Shown here: in pieces, positions 34,391 to 45,875 of the stretch
How the letters are laid out: each line of letters begins with the position of its first letter
Numbering within the stretch: the stretch's first letter is position 1
Source of the DNA: Adineta steineri
Lineage: Eukaryota; Rotifera; Eurotatoria; Adinetida; Adinetidae
Assembly: GCA_905250115.1 (NCBI GenBank)
Contig: CAJNOI010000014.1
Span: forward strand, 553,555 to 617,554
DNA: 64,000 nt
Direction: 5' to 3'
Notes under the pieces: generated by a model
Seen by the model: only the letters and a program-made list of their open reading frames with translations
Database searches by the model: none
What the model was told of the DNA's origin: nothing
Position numbers and translations under genes: made by a program

Positions 34391-37300
34391 ATGAGAAATA
34401 ATCAATCATTAGAAAACTTATATGGTTGGTTCGATGTTTCAAGTAATTAAAAAAAATACATACTTTTTTCTTTGTTTGTATATTAATTCTTTGTTTATTT
34501 AAAATAGATAATTTCAATAATCAACATAATTGGAATTCGAAATACATCGAATTAAATCAATCAAAACGTACATTAACTTTTTATTCTGATGAAGTATGTC
34601 ATTTATTATCATAATTATATAAACAATATCGAGATGAGCTCATCAGCTAGATTGACCTTCTAAGTATTCCTTTTTTGTATATGTCCATCATCTTATGTTG
34701 ATGTCTTACCACGTATCATCATATCGAGTAATGTGTAAAGGATACATATGCTGACTGTTTATTCGTATATGTATATATATATATATGACGAAATCTTTTC
34801 TTTTTCTCTGAACTGTTAGAATAGTACTATATATAATAGAAAGTAATTGCTAAATTTTAATAATGAAAAGTAATTTTTTATATTCATGAATCGTTATTTA
34901 ATGGTATGTTAGAATAATTATGAGATACTTTTTTATAAATCAATTCTAGTGTATTCGTTCAACAAATAATGGAGTAAAACCAATGCCTACAATTGATTTA
35001 AATTATGAGACAGTTTCAGTATCATCATCATCATCGTCTTCATCGTCCTTGTATAAAACACATGATAGACGTACATCAATTAATGTATTTCAAGCAAATA
35101 GTATGTTACCAACATTATCTGAACTTATAACTCCATCATTATCCAAAACATTATCATCATCAATTGTAACAGATGAAAAAATCAAAACTATTTATTCGAG
35201 TTCATTGATAGGTAAGATAATAATAATGCCTTTATTTCTCTTGTCGTTAGAACATTTGATTTCTAAACGGAAGTGTCATTTCGATATTCTCTTTTTTTCT
35301 GTCAAGGTTATTTCTTTTGTTTGCATGTAAATGTACATTAAATAAATTCCATTATGTAGATTCATCACCAGATCGTCCTTCTTCCATAAGTATACCAAGA
35401 CAATCAAGAATAAAATTTTCACATTTTTTTGCTCGATCATCAAATCATCTTGAACATTTTCTACCAACATTGAAACGTACAAAAAGTGTAACGAAATTAG
35501 AACGACAAAAACATTTGAATATTATACAAAATCAACCATCTTTACTGTAAGAATTATTACAGCTTTTTTCCTATGACAAAAATACATATTTTCAGTAATA
35601 TTCCATCAACTCGTTCTCGTTCACATGAATCCCTATTCATTTCCAATGGTCCATTAGGTTCAATTTTACCATCAAAACCAGCTGAAATAATGTTGAACAA
35701 TTGTCATATTCGTCGTCTTCATCCCAGTATTATTTCTTCATCGAATTTAAATAATTCATCGACAATTATTGAAATACAAAATAAAAATAAGACTAAAATT
35801 TGTTATTTACGTTCGAAAGAAAATTCTGTATTATTAAAACAATTACAAAATTCATCTTTAAAAAATATAAATCATGGTTTACGAATTGATAATTCATTAG
35901 ATATTTGGATTTTAGAAGCAAAAGGTTTGCCAACAAAAAAAAAGTAAAAATAAATTTTTAGTTTTTTTTTCTTTTCGAAAAAATACAAATTTATATTTAG
36001 TTGTAAATATTATATTAAAATATTTCTTGATAATGATATTTATGGTAAAACAACAAATATTGAACGACGTGATGCACTTTTTTGGGGAGAAAATTTTATT
36101 TTCAAAGATTTACCAGAAGGTTTTTTACTTTTAAAGATTATTTCTTTATTTTCTTAATTAAATAAATAGGCTGTTCTATACTTCAATGTAAACTCTACAT
36201 TGAACGACATAAACAAAAACAACATGGTATTGAAGTAATTGGTTATGTTGATATACCATTATCAACGATAATTGGCAATCAATTTATTGAACGATGGTAT
36301 CCAATACAAATAGGAAATACAAAAGAAAAAATACAAGATGGAGCGGTTACGATAAGAATTAAAACGAAATATCAAACTATTGAAATTTTATCAATTGATT
36401 TATATTTTAATTTGCAAGAAGTATTAAGAATAAAATCTAAATGATTAAATATGATTTTGATTTTTTTTAGTATATTCGTCAAAACTATCTTCAACTTATT
36501 GAAATACTCGAACCAAATATTAGTTTAAAAGATAAAGATGAAATTGGTAAGTTTGGAATTTTAATTAAGGAAGATACATTCTCGAGAGTCAGTGTGATAT
36601 AACTTAACGTTTGACTTTTCCGTCTCCTTCTCAAAGCAATTAATGACATTTTTGAGGGTCAGGGTGAATTCAATCTTTCCAATTTTGAAAACCCAAGTAG
36701 GTAAAATTTCGGGAGATTTCAGTTGTTCAAATCGCTTTAGGAAAGTCCTTTCTTAATTTACGATCAAGATTAGTATGTTCTCGAGTAGCAAAAATTATAA
36801 TCTCTTATGTCTTGACGAGTTGCTTATATGAAGCTGTGTATGGAAAAGAAAATTATACAGAACACAACAAATCTAGGGTACCTACATCAGTATGATGGCA
36901 TCCTAAACTCAATACTTTCTCCAGAGTACCTAAAGTATTGATAGAATACTGAAATAATCATTAAATAATATATCAAGCATAATTAAATCATCAACGTTCT
37001 ATAGGATTATCTCTATCGGATAGTAACCATTATAGAATTTATTCAGATGAAATACTATTTGCATTAGAAATTTATAAGATTAGACTTTTCCTGTTTATTT
37101 CTAAACAGACTAAAAACTTGATCGAAATATGTTTAACCCTTCCGAGGTGTTTGTGGGTCCCAGGAGACCCATAGTAATGTTTTTTTCTACTTTAACATCT
37201 ATGCAATTCGAAACAATCTCTTCGCTAATCGTTAGCCTTCTAGTGATGCATAAAAATGACATGAAATTTCTTACAAAACTATAGTGTAGGTCCGTTTGTA

Positions 37301-39467
37301 CCCCCTGACAACATTCGTATTACGTATGTTCTCTATTGTTCTGAAGGTCTATTTATTGAAAATTAGTTCATTTGTTGCTGCTAACAAAGAATTATTTGTT
37401 TCTCTATCCTTATTTTCACCATCCTCTTAACTTTTGCTTACGATAATCGTGATTCCTTTTTTTGTGGATGATCAGCATCTTACGTACACTACAGATGAAA
37501 AGTCACGTTTTCCTTATGTATTTACATATGGGTCATACATCGTTCGTGTGATAAAATACGGACACCTCCGGAGGGTTAAATATATATATATAACAAGATT
37601 ATTTCTTTTAGCTACATCATTGACACGTATTGCTCAATCATTATCTTATTCCATTTCATATCTTGTTGATATAATTCAAGCAGAAATATTATCTACATCA
37701 GATAATTCATTAACATTTCGTGGTAATTCTATTGCAACAAAATCTATGGAATCATATATGAAATTAATTGGTGAAACATATTTACATAAAACATTGACAC
37801 ATTTTATAATAGATATTATATTATCAAAGAATTTCAATGATATAGAACTTGAAGTTGATCCTGATCGAATAATAAATATTGAAAATTTAGAAAAAAATCA
37901 ATTAACATTAAAATTATTATGCGAACAAATTTGGTTAGAAATTCAACAATCATATATTTCATTTCCTCAGTAAAATATTTTTTTTTGTTCTCATTTCAAT
38001 TAAGACTATTTGTTTTTAGTGAACTAAAATATATATTTTGGAAACTTCGACAATTATCATTAAATGATGAAACAATATTCAATTTTTTAAGTGGTTCAGT
38101 TTTTCTTCGATTTCTTTGTCCTGCTATTTTATCACCTAATCTATTTGGTCTGACTCAAGGTAAAATTTTCTTGTTATAAGTTTAGTTAGACAAACTAAGA
38201 TATTGAGGATGTGGTGTCGATGAAAAATAGTCGCACCCATACCTCATACTCAAGAGCGAAGCGTTAAATTTTCCCGACCCACATGGGATACTCCCGCTAG
38301 ATAATATTGATGAATTTAATTTTTTTCTAATCTCTGCATTAGAATATCCAAGTGAAAAAGCATCAAGAAAATTAACTTTAATTGCTAAAACATTACAAAC
38401 ATTAGCAAATTTCTCAAAGTAATCAAAAAGTTTTTTTTTCATAATGTAATAAATTTTTTTCTTTCAAGATTTGGTTCCAAAGAATCGTATATGAAATTCA
38501 TGAATACTTTTGTGAGTAAAGAATCTGATAATATGCGAAGATTTTTTATTAAAATCTCTGTAAGTTAAAAACTTTATTTTAATATGTATATAATTATTTG
38601 TTCTTCTTTAAAGACGATTGATTCTAATGAGTCGGAAATAATTAACGACGATATTGATTTAGGACGAGAATATGCTATTCTTCATACAACATTAACAAAT
38701 CTATTTGTAGAACTTGATATAAATATACGAGAATCATTAAATGAATTAGAATCGATACTCCATGAATTATCGAATAAAAAATCACAAAATTTCAATCAAA
38801 ATTATTCGTCATCACATAATAACCAAAAATCTGTATTGGAAACAATAAATCCTGCACCACAAGATCATCATGTAGAAGATTCAAAAACTCATAGTTATCA
38901 GAAAAAAGAGCAATTAACTGTACCACTTTATTTCATTAATAATCTTTCTACTGAATACTCATCCCAACAAGCAATTGATCGTCATCATGAATCTCCTCAA
39001 CAACCATTGCTTGTTTCGAATAAGACTACGCAAAACTTAGCATCATCTAATAATAATAATACATCTGTAACAAGTAATCCAAGTATTACTTCTTTAAAAA
39101 CAGATGAACAAGTTAATAAAATACAACCACAAATAGCTTTAACCGGACAATATTTACCACCAAAAATGGGTGTTAAAGCATTTAGTCACTCAAATTTAAA
39201 TAAAGTATGTTGAATAAAAATGAATATGTGAAGTTGTTTCAACGAAAGAGAAAAAAATATTTGCTTCTTTTTGTAGAATTTAGTCTATCCACAATACTCT
39301 CCAATGTTTAATGTATATCAAGAAGAGAAATATCGTCGTATTGAATGTGAAAATAAAATTGAACGGTTAGTAAATATCTACATTAAATATTCCAAAAAAT
39401 AAGGATAGATAATATTCTAATATTTTTTTTTTCTATCAGGTTTCGTTTGCATGAGTCAGATGTTTAA
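34391..39467 (+). CDS. SynGAP/DAB2IP-family Ras GTPase-activating protein
   Basis: Fifteen phase-consistent exons: 34391-34442, 34508-34593, 34950-35211, 35360-35546, 35596-35943, 36001-36119, 36170-36420, 36471-36546, 37612-37969, 38020-38159, 38343-38418, 38469-38559, 38614-39204, 39277-39365 and 39440-39467; 917 residues. An N-terminal part resembling a PH domain ([19 protein letters not shown]) holds a Ser-rich insertion. [14 protein letters not shown] follows, close to the family's FKRTKSaaKLERQK. A C2 domain (about 300-430) has [17 protein letters not shown] and ERWYPI. The RasGAP domain (about 440-680) has the arginine finger in [16 protein letters not shown] (Arg497), [17 protein letters not shown] (from residue 608) and [18 protein letters not shown] disordered linker and short coiled coil end in ESDV. 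It stimulates GTP hydrolysis by Ras/Rap at membranes. The first exon may not be the true N-terminus. Confidence 0.92.
37137..37575. mobile_element. piggyBac-like MITE in a RasGAP intron
   Basis: 439 bp flanked by TTAA on both sides (37133-37136 and 37576-37579). The terminal inverted repeats are CCCTTCCGAGGTGT and ACACCTCCGGAGGG. A subterminal palindrome tgggtcccaggagaccca follows the left end. TTAA target sites and CCCT-type ends are diagnostic of piggyBac elements. No transposase frame is present. Confidence 0.85.
39440..39467 (+). other. alternative last exon 1 of the RasGAP gene (PDZ-ligand form)
   Basis: The acceptor ttctatcag|G joins in phase to the donor at 39365/39366 and gives [13 protein letters not shown]. 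ESDV is a class I PDZ-binding C-terminus (x-S/T-x-V). Confidence 0.7.
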
Positions 39468-39706
39468 CAAACAGGTTGGTTATATATATATATATGTTAG
39501 AGCATGTTTATTTTAATTATTGTGAATATAATTTTGCATTTAATGTTGTTATCTAGTTAAAATTTGTTAGTATCACATACTCAGAAAATCGAAGATATGG
39601 TGAGAATGAACGGTAATTCCGTGTTACATTTCTTCCATATCTCATATTTTCTGCATAGTTGATATCTCTCCTAAAATTGAAAGAAAATCTATGTTGTCTT
39701 TTCTAG

Positions 39707-39770
39707 ACTTTATGCTGAATTACATCAATTAAACGAATATTGTCGATTTATTAACTCAAAAAAAACCTAA
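39707..39770 (+). other. alternative last exon 2 of the RasGAP gene (coiled-coil form)
   Basis: The acceptor ttttctag|A at 39706/39707 joins in the same phase to the same donor and gives RLYAELHQLNEYCRFINSKK plus Thr and a stop. The Leu spacing extends the preceding helix, and no PDZ ligand results. Both ends are open and plausible, so alternative splicing is predicted but not proven. Confidence 0.55.
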
Positions 39771-40291
39771 AATTTATTGATATTCAAGTGATACAATTGA
39801 AATCGGATGACAAACTATCTCAATATGTAAATATTGAGAATGAAGTGTAACAGACAATCGCTTCTTCATCTTTGTTTCAGTATAAATAAGAATCGAAAAA
39901 TAACAGTCAATCACCTACTAAATCGCTTTTTTTGTTCATACACATTCGAACAGCTTTTCTTTCATATTGTATACAATATATACAAACTGAACAATAAGGA
40001 TTTAATTAGTAAGCGAATAACTGTTATTTTTTATTTCTGCATTGTTTTGTTTATTTAATATTCTTCACTAAGAAAATATTTATTATTTGGTAAAATGGGA
40101 GTGTCTTTTTTTTATATATCTTTGTTGTTGTCGTGCTTCAGTTTTGTAATAAAATGTATCACGAGAGTGTGGGTACCATAGATATGATATACCCACATCC
40201 ACAAAAGAAAGAAAATAATCAAGTTTAGAACATTTTTTACTTTTCCTTGAATCATTTATAAATATATATATAAAATCCTTCATATCTATAT
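39771..40291. other. intergenic stretch with GTGGG palindrome
   Basis: The spacer between convergent genes contains the palindrome at 40163-40203 (gagtgtgggtacc...tacccacatccac). It is otherwise AT-rich. Confidence 0.4.
40163..40203. repeat. GTGTGGGT...ACCCACA palindrome
   Basis: agtgtgggtaccatag faces atacccacatccac across a 10-nt spacer. It is a member of the dispersed telomere-like family. Confidence 0.6.
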
Positions 40292-41045
40292 TTATTCTTC
40301 AATAGCTGCCATTTCTTTTGATTTGGCAATCAATTGTGCTAGATCATTATCATTGACTTGAATACATTCTGTTTGTCCATGAAAAGCACTGTTACTAAAT
40401 CTTATGAACCATTTATTTTCTTCTGCTTGTTCTTTCCACCAATTTTCAATTCTAGTCATGGTAATTAGTTTTCCACGTAAAGTTAATAAGAGTTTCATTT
40501 GATATTGTTTTAATTCTGCAGTAGGATATCTTTTCAAAGCATCTTTATGTTGAGTACGACCAAATTTAATTAGAGCTCTTTCAATTTTACCAGTTTCTTT
40601 TGTACCTGGATCAACAAGAGAAAATATATAGAATGTATTTGGAACATTAGCTGTCCATTTCAATCGTTCTTCTGAAAATCGATTCATATTATTTCGATGA
40701 TGAAGTACACACGACGGACAATAATAATCATCTGTCAAACATTGTGTAGGTGAAGGTACCCACTTACGTCCACATGCGGTATCACAACATTCATGTGCTA
40801 ATCGTCTATACATTCCGTTCCAATTTCCAGTTCGTTTAAATCTACCATCCTTCTTTTCTATCAAATATTGATCATACTATAAAGAATACAAGATAAGACT
40901 ATAAAACATTGATTATCTAACAATAAGACTTAATTACCTCTTCCATAGTCATTTCTATTTTTCGTTTTTTAGAGCTACATGAATCAGCGATATCTTCACT
41001 GTTATTGCGTACCATTTCAGTAATATTTGCTCGTTTTTTGCTCAT
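40292..41045 (-). CDS. T5orf172/GIY-YIG-like nuclear protein with Cys/His cluster
   Basis: Two exons (40938-41045 and 40292-40876) join in phase to give 230 residues. The N-terminus holds a basic KKRKIE nuclear-signal candidate (MSKKRANITEM...SSKKRKIE). Residues about 60-95 carry a Cys/His cluster (HECCDTACGRKW...QCLTDDYYCPSCVLHH) likely to bind zinc. The C-terminal half has NTFYIFSLVD, then ALIKFGRTQHKDALKRY, then a helix-rich WWKEQAEENKWF. This fits the T5orf172 branch of the GIY-YIG superfamily (Y-I-F ... FGRT ... R). The catalytic Glu cannot be assigned with confidence. The domain is best known from phages and bacteria, so horizontal acquisition is possible (inference). Function could be DNA binding or cleavage. 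Confidence 0.65.
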
Positions 41046-41907
41046 TATAAATTATAGTCTTTTTAGTTCTCAGTAATAGATTAAAAGTCAATCCTAGAAA
41101 TAATTTTAATATTCTTATGATATAATATAAAAAATAAATACCTGTTTCTTAGTATATAAATTCAAATTATGATAAACAATCGAAAGAAAATATAAAAAAT
41201 AGTGGTTACATTCAAATTGTGCAATTACTGTAGAATAATACTTGTGTGAACAAAATATGTGAAAAAGTATTAAATAAAAAGGAAATGTGAATAATCAAAA
41301 GTGGGATGAGTTATTTTTTCTTATGGTTTGTATCGTGACAAATAATGAGAAAAAAAGTGAATATTGATCAAAGAAATCGTCATATGTATGCATTATAGAT
41401 GGCGATATACAGCAGTTCTGTTTTACTCATTTGCTTCTTTCAGTTATTAAACATATTCATCATGTAATTGAAGAAATTACGTTTTTGCATTTCTGTAATC
41501 ATTAGTAGTAGAATATATCAAGTACACAAAAATAAATCATGAAAAATATAGATCATATTGTGTAACTACAATGAATAATATAAAATACCGAGTATCCCGA
41601 AAGTTATAATCACTTAATAAAGTAATTTATGGTGGGCGTGGGTGTAGATATGAATGTGGGTTAAGAAAAAATAGATATGCCCACACCCTCTAGAATGATC
41701 ACTTCATTGAATACTGATTTGAAATCCATTATAGGATGACAGAAGTCGAAAGAAGTGATGTATAACTAGTTTGTTCGCAACAGTACTAATACAATTCTGA
41801 GAACATCAGTGAACAAACGTTTACATTATTAATTTTGATGGTATCAATATTAACTCTACAATATTTTATTAGTCATTGTACCTGTGAACTATATATCTTT
41901 ACAATTA
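41046..41907. other. intergenic stretch with GTGGG palindrome
   Basis: AT-rich. It holds the palindrome at 41631-41690 (ggtgggcgtgggtgtag...tgcccacaccctc). Confidence 0.4.
41631..41690. repeat. GGGCGTGGGTGT...GCCCACACCC palindrome
   Basis: The G-rich left arm and C-rich right arm are reverse complementary over about 12 nt, separated by about 35 nt. It is a member of the dispersed family. Confidence 0.65.
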
Positions 41908-42108
41908 TTAATGATAGCTTTTATATTTGATGATAATTGCACTAAATTCTTCAATTATCGCATCATTTTTTCTTAAAATATCTTCGGCAACAGATGGTAA
42001 CCTTCTTCTTATAATATATTCTTGACATTTTTTCCATTCATTCAGTACGTTTCTCTTCAACTGATTTCTATATCTCACATATGTTACATCTTTTTCTTTC
42101 TTCTCCAT
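41908..42108 (-). CDS. small charged protein or exon, unknown
   Basis: A 66-residue frame rich in Lys/Arg/Glu (KRNVLNEWKKCQEYIIRRRL, SVAEDILRKND), predicted all-helical. An acceptor-like attgcag lies 16-17 nt before the ATG, so it may be the last exon of a longer gene or follow a trans-spliced leader. No family was recognised; it may be chance. Confidence 0.3.
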   Translation of the reverse strand: MEKKEKDVTYVRYRNQLKRNVLNEWKKCQEYIIRRRLPSVAEDILRKNDAIIEEFSAIIIKYKSYH

Positions 42109-42341
42109 ATGTATTATATCTCCTGCAATTTGTATTTATCATCCAATGGATATTTCTTGAATAGACATGTTCTATAACTTTTTATAAATAAATTAAAAAA
42201 ATCTGATACGAACACATTCCTCTCTAAACAACATCCGAATAACAATTTAAAATTAGTCATCTACCAAATAACTACATACAACGTCTACTTAAATCATGAA
42301 TAGAAGGCTAACTTGACATGAATTTTGATGATGTACCTACC

Positions 42342-42516
42342 CAGTGGCGGATCTAGGAATTTGGAAGGGGGAGGGGCGATTTTGGCTAAAAGCTATTTTT
42401 TAAGTCTAGCCGAAGTAGTGTGTACCTACTTTTTCGTTCATTTTTTTCTGTAAAAAATAAAAAAAGATTCGGAAGGGGGGCGATCACCCCCATTGCCCTC
42501 CCTAAATCCGGCACTG
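42342..42516. mobile_element. hAT-like MITE
   Basis: 175 bp with terminal inverted repeats CAGTGGCGGATCTAGG and CCTAAATCCGGCACTG, G-rich subterminal regions (ggaagggggagggg / ccccattgccctccc) and imperfect 8-bp flanks (tacctacc / cacctact). CAGTG[G/C]CGGATctAgg ends are typical of hAT elements in animals. No coding capacity. Confidence 0.8.
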
Positions 42517-42979
42517 CACCTACTATTACTTTTTATACAAGAAAGAAAAACGATACGAACATTTTTGTTTCTTCATACACCTTATGAATATCTCATTCTA
42601 ATCTCAAAACTGTTCTGCATTTCTACTCATTGACTTTTATCTATTCATTCACTCGGTTTTCTTTAGATTTAATGGAAAAATTTTAGACCACTGAATTACA
42701 CAGTATACATCTTCGAGACAAAGGACTCATTTTGAGCATCTTTATTTCTATTAAAAGAAATATTTCCTAGATTAATTTACCCATCTGCTGCCATTATTAT
42801 TATTTTTTCATTTCTTTTCATTCTCTATATTCTTTTGCAAATAAATGATCAATTAATAATAATTCAATGTTGTTTTTCTTTTTCAAATTTTCATCAGCTG
42901 TATTCTACTTATATTAACCTTAAAAGAAGCACATCTCAAATATTATACTAGAATCAATCAATATTTTTTTCTTCTCAGT
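42517..42979. other. intergenic stretch
   Basis: AT-rich. It ends in a pyrimidine tract with ttcttctcag directly before the next start codon (T|ATG), a likely 5' UTR or trans-splice acceptor. Confidence 0.4.
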
Positions 42980-44692
42980 ATGTTATCATCAAATTTCCAA
43001 ACAGACTGTCAAATATCTACAGGTATTCGATGTATAAATTGTAACATCAGTATTTCTGATGTTACTTGGAAACAATGTAAAATATGCAGGAAATTTCCTT
43101 TATGTAATGTATGTGATACATATCCTTACAATAAATTAGAAGATACAGTTCGTAAGAAACATTCACAAATACATGAAAATCTTGCTGATAAAAATCCAAT
43201 AACAAGTGATTGTATGTACTCAATATCGATTGCAGATACTTCAATAGATTTTGGAAAAGTAACTGAAAAATTTTTGTATGTACTTGAAGAGAAAAAAATT
43301 CGAAATGATGAAGATATGTATTATGTTTTAACAAAATTAAAACATATGCAAAATCAATCATTAACAGATGGTGATTCGGAATTAAAACAACAATTAGGTT
43401 CAATGATTATTGATTATCATATGCGAGCATATGATAGAATACTTCGTATATTATGTTGTGATGGAGGAGGTAATTGATTTTCGAAAAAAACATCGCTATA
43501 TTTTATTCTTATTTTAATAGGTTGTCGTGGTTATATGTCTGTAAAAGTTCTTCAACATTTAATACAAGAAAAATATCTTAAAGATATTGAAAAATTGAAT
43601 CCTAAAAATTTAGAACATAAAGAAAGATTTCATCAAGCTCAAATAAAGTTTTGTAATTCATTTGATTATTTTGCTGGTACAAGTACAGGTGCATTAATTG
43701 CTTTTTCTATGGCGGTTAATTATAATATGTTAGATGTCAAAGATATTTATATACGAGCACCATATTATTTCAATAAAAATTATATGGGACCTTTATTTTC
43801 ATCAAAATATGATCCTTCTCGTCTACATAATGTAATTGATCAAGTTATTGAATCAATTACATTGAAAAATGGTAAAAAATTATCAGCACAAAATGCAACT
43901 TTACTTGATATACATAATTATTTAAATCCTGATGCTTGTATTCCTGATGATGTATTAAAAACAAATCTAACACGTCGTTCTAATCTATTAGAATATCTTG
44001 ATGATGATGATGACACACCCATTATTACGAATTCATCTAATAAATGTGATTATGTTAGACGACAAAGAGTTTTACTTATTAATTCTTATAATGCAACACA
44101 AAATAGGGCGACTATATTTAATACAAGTTATGCTAAACATTGGGGTTATCGTATTGCTGATGTATTAAGAGCAACAATGGCTGCACCAACTTATTTTCCA
44201 CCTCAACCAGTATCAACTGGAATAATAGAAAATGGTCGTTTTATATCGAATGAAGTAACGCCTGAAATATTTATTGATGGTGGTCTTTTTGCTAATGATC
44301 CAGAATTAATGGCATTGTGGGCTATACGAATGCAATGGAAAAAATTAGTAAATTATCATATACTATCCGTTGGTACATGTGATTATAATACACCAATATC
44401 ATTATCAGATGGTACTGGTATTATTGGATGGATGATGCATGACGGGCAATTAATAAATACATTGATGACTGCTACATGTAGTTTAACTGAAATAATTTCA
44501 AATAATGTAGCAAAATCTAGTACAGTTAAACGAATGAAATTTAATTATAAATTAAAAACAGATATCGCAATGGATAATACAGATTTTCCAAAAATCTTTG
44601 ATAAAGAATGGGACAAATTAAAACAGGCAGAAGATCTTAAAGCATTAATATATTTCTATGATACTTATATTCATACCGACAAGAATTCATGA
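42980..44692 (+). CDS. patatin-like phospholipase with N-terminal ZZ-type zinc finger
   Basis: Two exons, 42980-43469 and 43521-44692, give 553 residues. Residues 17-65 show C..C...C..C.....C..C...H...H spacing (CINCN, CKICRKFPLCNVCD, KKHSQIHE) like a ZZ finger. A helical linker follows. The patatin domain has the oxyanion hole DGGGCRG (about 161-167), which is split by the intron. It also has the nucleophile elbow GTSTG (Ser218) and the second dyad residue in IDGGLFANDP (Asp416), so the Ser/Asp dyad is complete. RATMAAPTYFPP is the usual family motif. Such enzymes are cytosolic or membrane-associated acyl hydrolases acting on phospholipids or glycerolipids. The ZZ domain suggests recruitment to a protein partner. 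An acidic LEYLDDDDDTP loop is an insertion. Confidence 0.88.
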
Positions 44693-45875
44693 AAATAAAA
44701 ACATATAATGAACAATTTATTTTCGGTTTCTCTTTCATTATTTATACATATATGGTGAAATGTATTATATTATAATCATTGACATATAAGAAATCCTTGT
44801 ATCTAAACCAAATAATAGATTTTAACAGCATTTACATGTGTTTTTAAAAAAAGCTTGTAAACCGCGTGAAATTTTTTACATTAAATAAAAATACTATTTT
44901 TTTATATGAAGGTGAGAGTGTGAATGATTAGGGTGGGACAAATAAAATATTATAGTTGCAATCACATCCATTGCCTTCCTTTTCTATTTAATCGTGATGA
45001 CATAATTATATTAAGATAAAGAAAGTGTTCGATTGTTTGACAACTGAAATTATACTGTAGCTGATAGATTGAATGGTTTATCTACCATCCTAAGTCAAAT
45101 TCTGCAGCTTATGATTATCTAATTGCTGTATGTCAACTGAAGCCAGGGTGTGGGTGAGTGTGTGTAGTTACGCGATTTCATTCACGCCAAAAGCCACACC
45201 CCGAATACTACTAATTGAATTCAGTAGAATACATTTATTTATTCTTAAGTTACCAATATTTAATACGTCAATAAGTTTAATGTTTTAATTTTCATATTAT
45301 CTTGAAAGATTTTTAATAATAAATAGTTATACATCAAGGCAAAACAATACGTAATGAACTACTTGTATGAAAGTGACATCTTTTTTATGATATAATAAAG
45401 ACCAACCAAAACAGACTGATGTTTTATAGTCCATGACTCAACATCTTTCGCTTTAAAGTGAGTAATGTAAGAATGATTTTTTTTACGTTCGGTTTAAATA
45501 GATTGGCTGAAAAACATATGGCATATATTTAGAGAACAGCGATTAAACGATAACTCTATGCCAATATTTACAGTTTTATTCTTTGCGTATTTTATGAATA
45601 AGAAAGAATGAATCAAACTCATTCCCAGAGAAAAATACAACAGCAATATACAATCTGAGGTAAAAATAAAGAATTATTTGTTCAGATTAAAGTTTATCTA
45701 TGTTAAAATCTCGCTATTGTTCTCATTCTTCACTTTACCATCGAGAAAGAGAATAGAGATAACGAGTCATCAATGCATCTAATAAATTCTTTTACTATGA
45801 CTTTCGTTTTTTTTTCTTTCGCTCATATGCTTAGATGTTAAACCTTCCTATTGCATACGTTTTCAGATATAGAAA
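44693..45875. other. intergenic stretch with GTGGG palindrome
   Basis: AT-rich spacer with a palindrome at 45145-45202 (agggtgtgggtgagtg...aagccacacccc) and a degenerate one near 44910-44940. It ends with tacgttttcag 10 nt before the PSME4 start codon. Confidence 0.4.
45145..45202. repeat. GGGTGTGGGT...CCACACCCC palindrome
   Basis: The arms gggtgtggg and ccacacccc are separated by about 40 nt. It is a member of the dispersed telomere-like family. Confidence 0.6.
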
